Shown here: in pieces, positions 33,851-42,743 of the stretch
How the letters are laid out: each line of letters begins with the position of its first letter
Position numbering within the stretch: the first letter of the stretch is position 1
DNA from: Methanobacteriota archaeon
GTDB taxonomy: Archaea; Halobacteriota; Methanomicrobia; Methanomicrobiales; Methanoculleaceae
NCBI GenBank assembly: GCA_023393455.1
Contig: JAEWLJ010000003.1
Coordinates: 38,495-102,494 of the forward strand
DNA length: 64,000 bases
Direction: 5' to 3'
Position numbers and translations under genes: made by a program
The notes under the pieces: model-generated
What the model was told of the DNA's origin: nothing
Databases searched by the model: none
The model's input: only the letters and a program-made list of their open reading frames with translations

Positions 33851-34738
33851 ATGCAGGTAATCAAAGTACTCCTGATATTGGCGCTCATCCTCCCGGCGGG
33901 TTCCGCCGCGGCTCCGGTGCCCTCCACCGGGGGAACCACGAACTGGCTCGATACCTTCGATGAGTGGGTCGGGCCCCGGGATATGTCGATGTACAATCCG
34001 GTCATTGAAACCCCGCAGAGGGTTCCGATCACTGAGGAGATCGCGCGGCAGCACCCCGGCATGATCCTGCTCGATGAGAACGTGACGTTCCCCGACGCCG
34101 GATACGTGGTGGCGCCGGGGCTGCCGTCCGGCCCCACGGTTGACGTGGTCGTGACCGATCCTGCCTACTTCGGCCCGGTCCCGCCAACCTCCCGGGCGAA
34201 CCTCACCAGCCTTCCGCCCCTCCGGGAGTATGACCTCGTGATCGCCGATCCGGTGTCGTTCGTCGCCGACGCGGGTTCGGGGAGCCCGGTGACGCTCCGC
34301 CTCCCCGGCCGGGAGTTCGTGCTTGACCTCGAACCGGTGCCGGGCCCCGTTGCGGAAGACGCCCGGGCCTTCGTCAAGAACGAGTCGGGCACGTTTGCCG
34401 TCGCCCTTCCTTCTACATGGCGCTTTGAGGGGACGGTCGCCGGGGAGCCCGGGAGTTCCGCCGCGTTCACGGTCGGCGACGGCGTGATCCTCGGGACGAT
34501 CCGGTGCGGCGCGACGTCGCTCGCCATCGGCCAGGCCGGGACGGTCGAGGTCGGCGGGGAGCAGAAGGTCGTGCACATCATTTACGACGAACGGGACGTC
34601 ATCCCGAAATTCTGGCCCCTGGCTACCGACGTCTGCGTGACGCCGTCCGGGACCGGGGGCTCTCCGGAAGCTACCGGGGCCCGGGTTGCAAGCCTCGCAA
34701 AGAGCCTGATCGACGCTATGGGGCCGGGAAGAGCCTGA
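33851..34738 (+). CDS. Secreted protein resembling a metalloprotease prodomain without catalytic domain
   Basis: A 295-residue protein with a clear signal peptide (VIKVLLILALILPAGSAAA). GAGGTGA is six bases before the ATG. Residues 130-235 (LRLPGREFVLDLEPVPG, then FEGTVAGEPGSSAAFTVGDG, then GTVEVGGEQKVVHIIYDERD) resemble the propeptide of reprolysin-like zinc proteases. The protein ends about 60 residues later with no HExxH motif. It could be a secreted inhibitor or surface domain, or the shortened relic of a protease. The prodomain reading is by pattern only. Confidence 0.55.
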   Translation: MQVIKVLLILALILPAGSAAAPVPSTGGTTNWLDTFDEWVGPRDMSMYNPVIETPQRVPITEEIARQHPGMILLDENVTFPDAGYVVAPGLPSGPTVDVVVTDPAYFGPVPPTSRANLTSLPPLREYDLVIADPVSFVADAGSGSPVTLRLPGREFVLDLEPVPGPVAEDARAFVKNESGTFAVALPSTWRFEGTVAGEPGSSAAFTVGDGVILGTIRCGATSLAIGQAGTVEVGGEQKVVHIIYDERDVIPKFWPLATDVCVTPSGTGGSPEATGARVASLAKSLIDAMGPGRA

Positions 34739-34790
34739 TGACTGAGGGGTCGCTGCTGCAGGGGTACCGGCCGGCCCCCGGGTAGCCGGA

Positions 34791-36521
34791 TCAGCTGAGG
34801 ACGAGGCTTCCGGTCTCCGCGCCACCTCTGTCCCCCTCGCTACAGGAGATGGTCCACTGATAGACCCCGGGCCCCTCCGGCTCCAGCCAGAACCCGATCT
34901 CCTGTCGTTGGGAGTCGTTGAGGACCGGCAGATCAAAGAACTTCCGAACGCTATTCATGCCACCATCACCATCCACCCGGAACTCCGCCGCCCGCAGGAA
35001 CGCATCCGCGGTGTCCCGGTAGTCGCACCCCACCACGATACGGTAGCGCTCGCCGGGAGTGTAGGTGCGGGTGTAGGTCCGGGCCGATGCCGAGCAGGTT
35101 GCCCCGCCGGTCTCATCGACCTGCAAAATTCCCCCGTCGAGGTCGACCATCCCGTAGCTCGAGATGGAGAAGTCGGCCCGGTCGGCCCCAAGGACCGCAT
35201 CGTCCGGTCCGTAGGCCACGACCGTGAAGGAGTGCGGCCCCGGGACCGGGCTGACCGCCTGGCCGTCCTCAAGATCCCGGATCAGGATCCCGTCCAGGTA
35301 GCCGTCGACCCGAACGACCACTTCTGGCCGTTCGAGGCGGTAAGAGAGCGGGACGGCCGCAAAGGTGAATAGGACTGGAGGGCCTTCGTCCGGTCCGGCT
35401 TCGTCCCCCCAGGGGATGGTGACGACGCTCCCGGATACCGCCGGCGGCACGATCTCTACCCCCTCCCCCATGACCGTCGCGACCGCTTTCGCCCCGGTAG
35501 GGCCGTAGGTGGCCGCCTGCACAACGTGGGACCCTCCCGGGAGGGTGACCGATCCGGACGGGAGCACCCCGAGGCTGGTGCCGTCGACGATCACCTCGAC
35601 CGGCGCGTCGCTCGATGTTCTGAAGATGACCGTTCCGTTCTCGACCGAGAGATTGATCTCCGGCGCATCGCTGGCCGCATCAATTCCCAAAATCATCCCG
35701 CCGACGATCTCGGCACACTCCGCGGCAAGGGTGTAGTTGAGCCTCTCCGGCCGGTCGTCGGGGGTATGGATGATCGCATAACTGTCGCGCTCGTAGAGCC
35801 GGAGCACCGGTATCCCCACGGCACGGAAGGCGTGTTCGTCCCCCCGTGCGGCGTCAAGCAGCCCCGCCGGTGTCTCCTCGAGGCATGCCGATGACGGGAG
35901 TGTTTCAAGGAGCCACCGGTGCTGAGGGAGCGCTGTTGCGAGCAGCCGGTCCCCGGAGGCGATACAGTCGAGGTTTATCGCCGCGACGATCCGGTCGTGG
36001 AGGTCCGGGTTGTCGGCGAGCCACCGTGTGCTCCCCTCAAGCCCGGTCTCCTCGCCGCCGAAGGCGATGAAGTAGGTCGTCTGATTCAGGGGAGTGGCGT
36101 TGAGGATCCTGGCGACCTCGAGCATCGTTGCGACGCCTGCGGCGTTGTCGTCGGCGCCGGGAGTCTCCGGGACGGCGGTGTCGTAGTGCGCCGAAATAAC
36201 GACGATCCGGTCGCTCGCCCCCTCCCTGACGCCGATGATGTTTGAGGAGAGGGCCAGCGGCGGGTCGAAGTAGCAGTTGCTGTACGAAAACCTCCCGGTG
36301 CTGACCGAGAGCCCGCGCTCCTCCATCGCGGTGGCGATGTAGGTAGCCGCTGCAGTCCGCTCTTTTGACCCCAGCGCCCGTTCGAACGTGCAGAGGTCAT
36401 ACGTCATCTCCTCGATCCGTGCAGGATCGGCCGTAAGATCGTCGAGGGCGGCCGCCGGCGCGATCCCGGCGAGCACCACCAGGAGCACAGCGGCGACCCT
36501 TAGTATTAATGGTTGTCTCAT
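34791..36521 (-). CDS. Secreted M28 family zinc aminopeptidase
   Basis: A 576-residue protein with a signal peptide (LILRVAAVLLVVLAGIAPAAA). Residues 85-260 contain the M28 metal ligands in VVISAHYDTAVPETPGADDN, AFGGEETGLEGS, and INLDCIASG. The C-terminal 300 residues are beta-rich, carpet-like domains likely for substrate or wall binding. It should hydrolyse peptides outside the cell. It faces promoter copy J, 43 bp upstream of its start, so it belongs to the shared-promoter group. Confidence 0.9.
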   Translation of the reverse strand: MRQPLILRVAAVLLVVLAGIAPAAALDDLTADPARIEEMTYDLCTFERALGSKERTAAATYIATAMEERGLSVSTGRFSYSNCYFDPPLALSSNIIGVREGASDRIVVISAHYDTAVPETPGADDNAAGVATMLEVARILNATPLNQTTYFIAFGGEETGLEGSTRWLADNPDLHDRIVAAINLDCIASGDRLLATALPQHRWLLETLPSSACLEETPAGLLDAARGDEHAFRAVGIPVLRLYERDSYAIIHTPDDRPERLNYTLAAECAEIVGGMILGIDAASDAPEINLSVENGTVIFRTSSDAPVEVIVDGTSLGVLPSGSVTLPGGSHVVQAATYGPTGAKAVATVMGEGVEIVPPAVSGSVVTIPWGDEAGPDEGPPVLFTFAAVPLSYRLERPEVVVRVDGYLDGILIRDLEDGQAVSPVPGPHSFTVVAYGPDDAVLGADRADFSISSYGMVDLDGGILQVDETGGATCSASARTYTRTYTPGERYRIVVGCDYRDTADAFLRAAEFRVDGDGGMNSVRKFFDLPVLNDSQRQEIGFWLEPEGPGVYQWTISCSEGDRGGAETGSLVLS

Positions 36522-36563
36522 GGTTCTCTCTCGTTATAGGCGGCCCCCCTCCTGGTTGAAGGG

Positions 36564-36610
36564 TCGTCGTCGCATCATAAATGATTTCTGTGCCAGGAGT
36601 CAACTCTTCG
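36564..36610 (-). promoter_or_regulatory. 47-bp shared promoter element, copy J (diverged)
   Basis: The blocks are CGAAGAGTTGA, eight bases, ACAGAAATCA, TTTATGA and ACGACGA. Spacing is identical to the strong copies. The downstream gene is the M28 peptidase. Confidence 0.65.
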
Positions 36611-36789
36611 GGCTGCCGGGGATGCGGGCGCCGACAGATTCCTTTCTGATACTTCCGCGTGACTGGAGAACCCCCGGCAGACGAAATAACGTAGGCCGTC
36701 TCATCGGTCGCCGGGGTGGAGCGCTATTCCTGTCCCCGGTTCCCGGCCCGTTGCGGCCTGTTTTTGGTGTGAAACCGATTGGAAAGACC

Positions 36790-36836
36790 CGATGTGTAGA
36801 TGCGTGTCACAGAAAAGGTTTATAGAAGGGCGTTGA
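36790..36836 (+). promoter_or_regulatory. 47-bp shared promoter element, copy I
   Basis: The blocks are CGATGTGTAGA, eight bases, ACAGAAAAGG, TTTATAG (36819-36825) and GCGTTGA. It precedes the frameshifted small membrane gene at 36885. With copy J on the other strand it fills the 360-bp gap between 36521 and 36885. Confidence 0.8.
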
Positions 36837-36884
36837 CTTTTCCGTCATGAATACCGGGATCGGTCTCCCGGTCCGCGCCGGCAG

Positions 36885-37134
36885 GTGAAATCGGTGGAAG
36901 AAAAGCAATTCATGAACGGTACCGGCCGGAGAGGGCTGATCTGCATCGCCCTACTGGCCTTCATCCTGGCCGGTAGCGGCATAGCGTGCGCATCTCCGGG
37001 TGTATCACGGTTCCGAAAGTGCGTTCAGCATCTTCTACAGCCCCGTGCTTCTCGGGTGCGGCCTGGGAGCCGTGATCGTCCTCGCGGTGGGCTACTTCCT
37101 CATCCGGAGGTCCCGCGGGAAGGATGCACCGTGA
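36885..37134 (+). pseudogene. Frameshifted gene for a small exported membrane protein
   Basis: The first frame reads a signal peptide (GLICIALLAFILAGSGIACA) and then turns to low-complexity Arg/Pro-rich text. One base shift near 37000 opens YHGSESAFSIFYS followed by a perfect membrane helix and a basic tail (GCGLGAVIVLAVGYFLIRRS) ending at 37134. Signal peptide plus C-terminal anchor make one sensible protein of about 75 residues if a single base is restored. It is either a real frameshift or a sequencing error. It lies under promoter copy I. Confidence 0.55.
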
Positions 37135-37336
37135 GTGTGCTCTTCTATCCGGCCGTCGCCTTCGTCCTTGGATAGCGTTCGTTCTCATAGCCCCGATGGG
37201 TCATCCGGGAAGAGGGATCTCCGGCGAGAGCGACTTCCTCTCAGCCACTCGGACAGCGCGTGTTACCGCTCTGCCCTCCCCCCCGCACGCCGAACAACAA
37301 CCCTTAAGAGGAACCCTTAGAGAGATACTATCTAAG

Positions 37337-38239
37337 ATGCTCGATCAGTTCAAGGGCTGCCTCCTCGGGGCCGCCATCGGGGACGCGCTCGGCATGGCGC
37401 GGGAGAGCACGCCGCCCGACTTCCAGCGCCTCCACGAGGGCTACCGCCGTGCCTGGCGGGGGCACCCGAACGCCGGGCTGAAACCCGGACAGTTCACCGA
37501 CGACACCCAGATGATGCTCCTCGTCGCCGGCTTGCTCGCCGACGGCACCTACTCCGAGCAGGCATATGCGGCCGCCCTTGCCAGAATGTACATGAACGAG
37601 GAACTCCGGTTCCCCGACGGCGCCGTGGATGCCGCGTGCAGCCACCTCCTCCTCTCCGGCAAACCGGGCGGCGTCGCCTCGAACACCGCCGGCTGTACCG
37701 GGATCGCCGTCCCGTTCGGCCTCTTCTACGGCGATCCCATCGACGTCACCGAGCGGGTGGTCCAGGCCTGCAGCATCACCCACACCCACCCGGCGGCCCA
37801 CGCGGGAGCGGTCACCGTCGCGATGCTCGTCCACCACGCCGTCCGCGGCCGTTCGGACGCCCTCGCTCTTGCCGGGAAGCATGCGAGCCTCGAAGACGTC
37901 GCCCTCGGCAACAAGATCCGCGACGCCGTCCGCCTCGCAGACGAGGGGATCAGCCTCGAGAGCGCCCTCTCGGTGATCGGAAACGACGTCACCGTCTACC
38001 AGACCGTCCCGCTCGCCTTCTTCCTGATCAGCCGGATCAAGGACGTCACCGCCCTCCTCACCACCGCGGCGCACGTAGGGGGGAACACCGATACCATCGC
38101 GCTCATCTGCGGCGCATACGCGGGCGCCGTCTACGGGAGATCCGCCCTCCCGCAGGATCTCCTTGAAGGACTCGAGGGAAGAGACGAGATCGAGTCCGTG
38201 GCTGCCCGCCTCTACGAACGCTGCACCACAAAGCCTTAA
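37337..38239 (+). CDS. ADP-ribosylglycohydrolase family protein (DraG-like)
   Basis: A 300-residue protein from ATG MLDQFKGCLLGAAIGDALGM. The two metal-binding motifs of the family are present: GQFTDDTQM near residue 56 and GGNTDTIALICGAYAGA near residue 254. The family removes ADP-ribose from proteins or cleaves related bonds; the physiological substrate here is unknown. It is followed 27 bp later by argC but carries its own start region, and no nitrogenase genes are nearby. Confidence 0.9.
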   Translation: MLDQFKGCLLGAAIGDALGMARESTPPDFQRLHEGYRRAWRGHPNAGLKPGQFTDDTQMMLLVAGLLADGTYSEQAYAAALARMYMNEELRFPDGAVDAACSHLLLSGKPGGVASNTAGCTGIAVPFGLFYGDPIDVTERVVQACSITHTHPAAHAGAVTVAMLVHHAVRGRSDALALAGKHASLEDVALGNKIRDAVRLADEGISLESALSVIGNDVTVYQTVPLAFFLISRIKDVTALLTTAAHVGGNTDTIALICGAYAGAVYGRSALPQDLLEGLEGRDEIESVAARLYERCTTKP

Positions 38240-38265
38240 GATTCTATAAAAGACACCTCTCTCTT

Positions 38266-39252
38266 ATGGAAATTGCGATCATCGGTGCATCCGGATACAC
38301 CGGGGGCGAGTTGATGCGGCTTCTGCTGCAGCACCCGTCCGCGGACGTCGTCGCCGCGACCTCCCGGAGCCTGGACGGCACCCCCGTCGCCTCGGTACAC
38401 CCCCATCTCCGGGGACTGACCGATCTCGTCTTCCGGAACACCGAGGCCGGCGATATCGATGCCGACTTCGCCTTCCTCGCCGTACCGCACACGGCGGCGA
38501 TGAAGGTTGCCGGGACGCTTGCGGAGCGGGGGATAAAGACCGTCGACCTCTCGGCCGACTACCGGCTCGCGAAGGATATCTACGAGAAGACCTACGGCGT
38601 GACCCATACGGCCTACTTCGAGGCGCCCTACGGCATCCCCGAACTCCACCGGGACGAGGTCAGGGGAGCCGCATTCGTCGCGAACCCCGGCTGCTTCCCG
38701 ACCGGTGCGACGCTTGCGGCGGCGCCGCTCGCGAAACTCGCCCACACCATCATCTACGACTCGAAGACCGGGGTCTCGGGCGCGGGGAACACCCCCTCCG
38801 CAACCACCCACTACCCGAATGTCGGCGACAACTTCAGCGCCTACAAGTGGACGACCCACCGGCACCTCGCGGAGATGAAGCAGGAGGTCGCCCGGCTCGG
38901 CTCGACCGCCCGGTGCTACTTCACGCCGCACCTCCTCCCGGTGAACCGGGGCATCCTGACGACGGCCCACATCCTCCTCGACGAGCCGATGGGGCAGGAG
39001 GAGGTCGAGAGCCTCTACAAGAAGTTCTACGCGAACGAGTTCTTCGTCCGCTACCAGAGACCGACCCTTGCGGCCGTCCGCGGGACGAACTTCTGCGACG
39101 TCGCCGTCGAGAGCGAGGGCGACCGGGTCGTCGCGGTCTCGGCGATCGACAACCTGGTCAAAGGCGCGAGCGGCCAGGCGATCCAGAACATGAACCTGAT
39201 GTGCGGGTTTGCGGAAGACACCGGGCTCCGCTCCGCCGGGATGCTCCCCTGA
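38266..39252 (+). CDS. argC: N-acetyl-gamma-glutamyl-phosphate reductase ArgC
   Basis: A 328-residue protein starting MEIAIIGASGYTGGELMRLL (NADP-binding loop), with the catalytic Cys in ANPGCFPTGA near residue 145 and the HRH-type GxHRH region replaced by TTHRHLAEM. It reduces N-acetylglutamyl phosphate in arginine synthesis. It opens the argC-CBS-argJ-argB run. A TATA-like sequence (ttctataaaa) lies 15-25 bp before the ATG. Confidence 0.96.
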   Translation: MEIAIIGASGYTGGELMRLLLQHPSADVVAATSRSLDGTPVASVHPHLRGLTDLVFRNTEAGDIDADFAFLAVPHTAAMKVAGTLAERGIKTVDLSADYRLAKDIYEKTYGVTHTAYFEAPYGIPELHRDEVRGAAFVANPGCFPTGATLAAAPLAKLAHTIIYDSKTGVSGAGNTPSATTHYPNVGDNFSAYKWTTHRHLAEMKQEVARLGSTARCYFTPHLLPVNRGILTTAHILLDEPMGQEEVESLYKKFYANEFFVRYQRPTLAAVRGTNFCDVAVESEGDRVVAVSAIDNLVKGASGQAIQNMNLMCGFAEDTGLRSAGMLP

Positions 39253-39262
39253 GGTGATCATG

Positions 39263-39748
39263 ATGGTTGTGCAGGTCAAAAACGTCATGACCCCAAACCC
39301 GGTGACCGTCCGGGTCACTTCAACGGTCAGCGAGGCGGCGGGATTGCTCAGGAAGTACCATATCGGCGGGCTCCCCGTGATGGACGGCGACCGGGTGGCG
39401 GGGATCGTCACGGAGACCGATATCCTCTCGCTCCTCGATGTCGGCGACATCTCCGACGACCTCTGGCTCCCCTCGCCGCTTGAGATCATCGAGGTCCCGG
39501 TCAGGGAGTTCATCAACTGGGAGAAGACGAAACGGGCGCTCACCGATATCGGTAGCCTGGAGGTCCGGCGGGTGATGAGCAGCCCGGTGATCGCCATCGA
39601 CGAGGATGCCGATATCACCGATGCGGCATCCCAGATGCTCCACGAAGGGATCGCCCGCCTCCCGGTCCTCCGCGACGGACGGCTGGTCGGGATCGTCACC
39701 CGGGCGGATATCGTCCGGGGCATCGGGATGTCTTCTGAGGAGCGATAA
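39263..39748 (+). CDS. Two-CBS-domain protein inside the arg operon
   Basis: About 161 residues with two CBS modules: VKNVMTPNPVTVRVTSTV (residues 3-60) and VMSSPVIAIDEDADITDA (about 100-160). CBS pairs bind adenosyl nucleotides and tune partner proteins. Two ATG codons in tandem (39260, 39263) follow GAGGTG, and the second has better spacing. Its stop overlaps argJ's ATG, so it is made with the arginine enzymes. A regulatory role toward them is possible but only contextual. Confidence 0.85.
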   Translation: MVVQVKNVMTPNPVTVRVTSTVSEAAGLLRKYHIGGLPVMDGDRVAGIVTETDILSLLDVGDISDDLWLPSPLEIIEVPVREFINWEKTKRALTDIGSLEVRRVMSSPVIAIDEDADITDAASQMLHEGIARLPVLRDGRLVGIVTRADIVRGIGMSSEER

Positions 39749-40887
39749 TGAAGAGTATATGCGGAGTCGAAGGCGTCAGCGCCTTCGGGATCAAGGAAGG
39801 AAAATACGGGCTCGCCCTGATCCGGGCGAGCGGGACCGCGGCCGGGGTCTTCACCACGAACCGGGCCCGGGCAGCCCCGGTCGAGGTGATGATGGAGCGG
39901 ATGAAGAGAGGAACTCTTGACGCCGTCGTCATCAACAGCGGGTGCGCGAACGCCTACACCGGCGAGCGGGGCTACCGAGACGCCGTGGAGATGTGCGAGA
40001 TCGCGGGCGGAGCCCTCGGCCTTGACGCGGATGCTGTCGGTGTCGCGAGCACCGGGGTGATCGGGCGCTACCTCAACCTCCCACTCATAACGGACCAGTG
40101 CGGGCGGGTCGCGCCGCTCCTTGCCCGGAGCCCTGACGCCGAGGACGCGGCGGCGCGTGCGATCATGACCACCGACACCTTCCCTAAACACGCCCTCGTC
40201 GAGACGGAGACGTTTGCCGTCGGCGGGATCACCAAAGGGAGCGGGATGATCGCCCCGAACATGGGGACGATGCTCGGGTTCATCTACACGGACGCCGAGG
40301 TCGAAGGATCGGTGCTGCAGGATATCCTCCGCACGGCGACCCGGCGGTCGTTCAACCGTGTCGTCGTCGACGGCGACACGAGCACGAACGATGTCGCCTT
40401 CTGCACCGCGACCGGTGCCGCCGGGAAGGTGGACCGGAACGAGCTCGCAACCGCCATCGAGGCCGTCTGCCGCGACCTTGCCGTCCAGATCGCCCGCGAC
40501 GGCGAGGGGGCGACGAAACTCCTCGCGGTGACCGTCCGCGGCGCTCCCGATGAGGACGCCGCCGCCGAGGTGGCACGGACGATCGTCGCCTCCCCGCTCG
40601 TCAAGACCGCGATCTACGGCGAAGACCCGAACTGGGGGAGGGTTGTCGCGGCGGCGGGGAGGGCCGGCGTGGCGTTCGACCCTTACGCTGTCTCGCTCTC
40701 GGTCGGGGAGGTGCCGCTCGTCCTCCGCGGCGAGATCGTCGCCGATCTCGTGCAGGCGAAGGCCGCGATGCGCGGTGCGACCGTCACGTTCGACCTCGAC
40801 CTTGCCGCCGGCGACGGATTGGCAACGGCGTGGGGGTGCGACCTCACGGAGAAGTACGTGGAGATCAACGGGAAGTACACGACATGA
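39748..40887 (+). CDS. argJ: Bifunctional ornithine acetyltransferase / N-acetylglutamate synthase ArgJ
   Basis: A 379-residue protein with the autocleavage site in KGSGMIAPNMGTMLGFI. Thr174 is the nucleophile; the residue before it is Gly instead of the usual Ala. VINSGCANAYTG and SSVTRRSFNRVVVDGDTSTND-type motifs (here RRSFNRVVVDGDTSTND) are present. It recycles the acetyl group from N-acetylornithine to glutamate. ATG overlaps the CBS stop (TAATG) and its stop overlaps argB's ATG. Confidence 0.95.
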   Translation: MKSICGVEGVSAFGIKEGKYGLALIRASGTAAGVFTTNRARAAPVEVMMERMKRGTLDAVVINSGCANAYTGERGYRDAVEMCEIAGGALGLDADAVGVASTGVIGRYLNLPLITDQCGRVAPLLARSPDAEDAAARAIMTTDTFPKHALVETETFAVGGITKGSGMIAPNMGTMLGFIYTDAEVEGSVLQDILRTATRRSFNRVVVDGDTSTNDVAFCTATGAAGKVDRNELATAIEAVCRDLAVQIARDGEGATKLLAVTVRGAPDEDAAAEVARTIVASPLVKTAIYGEDPNWGRVVAAAGRAGVAFDPYAVSLSVGEVPLVLRGEIVADLVQAKAAMRGATVTFDLDLAAGDGLATAWGCDLTEKYVEINGKYTT

Positions 40888-41753
40888 AACGAGAAGACGT
40901 GCTGATGGAGGCACTCCCTTATATCCAGAAGTTTTACGGCAAGACGATCGTGATCAAACTCGGCGGCCACGCGATGGTCGACCAGAACATCCTGAATACC
41001 GTGATCCGGGACGCCGTCCTCCTGCGTTACGTGGGGATGAAGGTCGTCCTGGTCCACGGCGGCGGCCCCGAGATCACTGCGAAGATGCAGGCGATGGGGA
41101 AAGAGCCGAAGTTCGTCGGGGGCCTGCGGATCACCGACGCCGAGACGCTCGAGATCGCCCAGATGGTCCTGGTCGGCAAGATCAACGCCGGGATCGTCGC
41201 CCTCATCGCGAACTGCGGCACCCGGGCGGTCGGGATCTCCGGCAACGACGGCAACCTCATCATCGCCCGGAAGATGGAGCCCCAGCGGGTGAAGGTGGGG
41301 GAGGTCGTCGAGGAGGTGGACCTCGGCATGGTCGGCGAGATCGAGGAGGTCGACCCCGAGTTGCTCAATGGCCTCCTCAGCCAGGGCTACATCCCGGTGG
41401 TGGCCCCGATCGCCCTCGACCGGCAGGGTCGGAACCTGAACATCAACGCCGATACGGCGGCGGCCGAGATCGCGATCGCTCTCAAGGCCTTCAAGTTGAT
41501 CAACCTCACCGATGTCGACGGCGTGATGAACGCCGACAGGACGATGGTCTACCACCGCCTCTCGCTTGCTGAAGCGGAGGCGATGATCGGCGAGGGGATC
41601 ATCGCCGGGGGGATGATCCCGAAGCTCGATGGGTGCATGAAGGCGGTCCGGAACGGTGTCGTGAGCGCCCACGTCGTGAACGGCAACAGGGAGCACAACC
41701 TGCTCCTCGAGCTCTTCACCGACCTGGGCGTCGGGACGATGCTCACCCCATAA
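40884..41753 (+). CDS. argB: Acetylglutamate kinase ArgB
   Basis: A 289-residue amino-acid kinase starting MKREDVLMEALPYIQKFYGK. It has the IKLGGHAM ATP-binding loop, LVHGGGPEIT, NCGTRAVGISGNDGNL and the NINADTAAAEIAIAL segment. It phosphorylates N-acetylglutamate. The ATG is inside the argJ stop (ATGA). The ends of argB and the convergent chorismate mutase gene share an oligo-T stretch. Confidence 0.96.
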   Translation: MKREDVLMEALPYIQKFYGKTIVIKLGGHAMVDQNILNTVIRDAVLLRYVGMKVVLVHGGGPEITAKMQAMGKEPKFVGGLRITDAETLEIAQMVLVGKINAGIVALIANCGTRAVGISGNDGNLIIARKMEPQRVKVGEVVEEVDLGMVGEIEEVDPELLNGLLSQGYIPVVAPIALDRQGRNLNINADTAAAEIAIALKAFKLINLTDVDGVMNADRTMVYHRLSLAEAEAMIGEGIIAGGMIPKLDGCMKAVRNGVVSAHVVNGNREHNLLLELFTDLGVGTMLTP

Positions 41754-41763
41754 CCCTTTTTCT
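41753..41763. terminator. Oligo-T terminator between argB and chorismate mutase genes
   Basis: The argB stop is followed by cccttttt on the plus strand, in the nine bases separating the two convergent genes. It would end the arg transcript. Confidence 0.45.
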
Positions 41764-42047
41764 CACGGCAGGTTGCCGTCCCCGCTGCACTCCCGCTGCC
41801 GCTCCTCGCTCATCCCGACCAGGAGCTCGAAGACGTTCCTGACGGCGACCGGGTCGATCCGGCTCTCGACGGCATAGGCGAAGACCCGGTCGAGGACGAG
41901 TTTTCGCTGCGCCGGATCGTGGATAAAAAGACCTTTCTCCTGTTTGATCCGGGCGATCCTCACCGCCAGCCCCTGCCGCTGTGCGATGAGGTCGATGATC
42001 TGTTCATCGATCTCGCGGATCTCGTTCCTGACGGCATCCAGAGTCAT
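41763..42047 (-). CDS. Chorismate mutase, AroQ class
   Basis: A 94-residue all-helical AroQ-type chorismate mutase. The active-site pattern is visible: LDAVRNEIREIDEQIIDLIAQR (Arg and Asp-Ile), then IARIKQEKG (catalytic Lys), R near DPAQRKLVLDRV, and ESRIDPVAVRNVFELLVGMS. It converts chorismate to prephenate for Phe and Tyr. It stands alone, convergent with argB. Confidence 0.92.
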   Translation of the reverse strand: MTLDAVRNEIREIDEQIIDLIAQRQGLAVRIARIKQEKGLFIHDPAQRKLVLDRVFAYAVESRIDPVAVRNVFELLVGMSEERQRECSGDGNLP

Positions 42048-42137
42048 ACTACATGATAGGCCGCGGCCGGGGAATAAACCTGACGGGCCCGCCCGGGGAG
42101 AAAGATATTACCCTGCCGGGACAAATCTGGTACCGAA

Positions 42138-42728
42138 ATGCTGGAACGAATACCGCTACGCGAGCGCAAGGATCTCCTGATCGCGTGGCTCGCCATCTCA
42201 GTCGCCTTCACCCTGATCTACGTGCGGGGCGGCGTGGATCCGATCGGGCTCGTCTTCTTCTTCGTGATGTCGCTCGTCACGGTGGGGGTCGCCTTCGTCC
42301 TCCACGAACTGGCGCACAAGTTCGCCGCGATGCGCTACGGCTACTGGGCCGAGTTCCAGAAAGACAACCAGATGCTCCTCGTCGCCGTGGTGATGGCGGC
42401 GCTTGTCGGGGTCGTCTTTGCGGCGCCGGGAGCGACCTATGTCTACGGGAACGCGACACGGGCGGAGAACGGGCGGATATCGGCGGCGGGACCGATCACG
42501 AACCTCGTCCTCTGCATACCCTTCGCGGCGCTGATGCTCTTCTCCGGCGAGGGGCTCCTCGGTCTCGTCGGCCTTGTCGGCCTCCGGATCAACGCCATGA
42601 TCGCGACCTTCAACATGCTCCCGATCAGCGTTCTCGACGGCCGCAAGGTTCTCTCCTGGAACCCGGTCATCTTCGCGGTCCTCATGATCGCCTCTGTCGG
42701 GCTCCTCGTCTGGTCGCTCCTCCTCTGA
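42138..42728 (+). CDS. Site-2 protease family (M50) membrane metallopeptidase
   Basis: A 196-residue protein with five or six helices. It carries the zinc motif HELAH at about residue 55 (FVLHELAHKFAAMRYG) and the third ligand region NMLPISVLDGRKVLSW near residue 156. This is the short archaeal S2P type. It cleaves within membranes; the substrate is unknown. It converges on the PAS kinase gene. Confidence 0.9.
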   Translation: MLERIPLRERKDLLIAWLAISVAFTLIYVRGGVDPIGLVFFFVMSLVTVGVAFVLHELAHKFAAMRYGYWAEFQKDNQMLLVAVVMAALVGVVFAAPGATYVYGNATRAENGRISAAGPITNLVLCIPFAALMLFSGEGLLGLVGLVGLRINAMIATFNMLPISVLDGRKVLSWNPVIFAVLMIASVGLLVWSLLL

Positions 42729-42737
42729 GGAACTACC

Positions 42738-42743
42738 TTTTTT
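42738..42743. terminator. Oligo-T terminator between S2P and kinase genes
   Basis: Six T lie in the 14-bp gap between two convergent stops, a likely terminator for the M50 peptidase gene. Confidence 0.4.

Noticed and set aside
37124..37336. N-terminal extension of the ADP-ribosylglycohydrolase
   Set aside because: The extra 71 codons have no family similarity and the protein start MLDQFKGCLLGAAIGD fits the family exactly.
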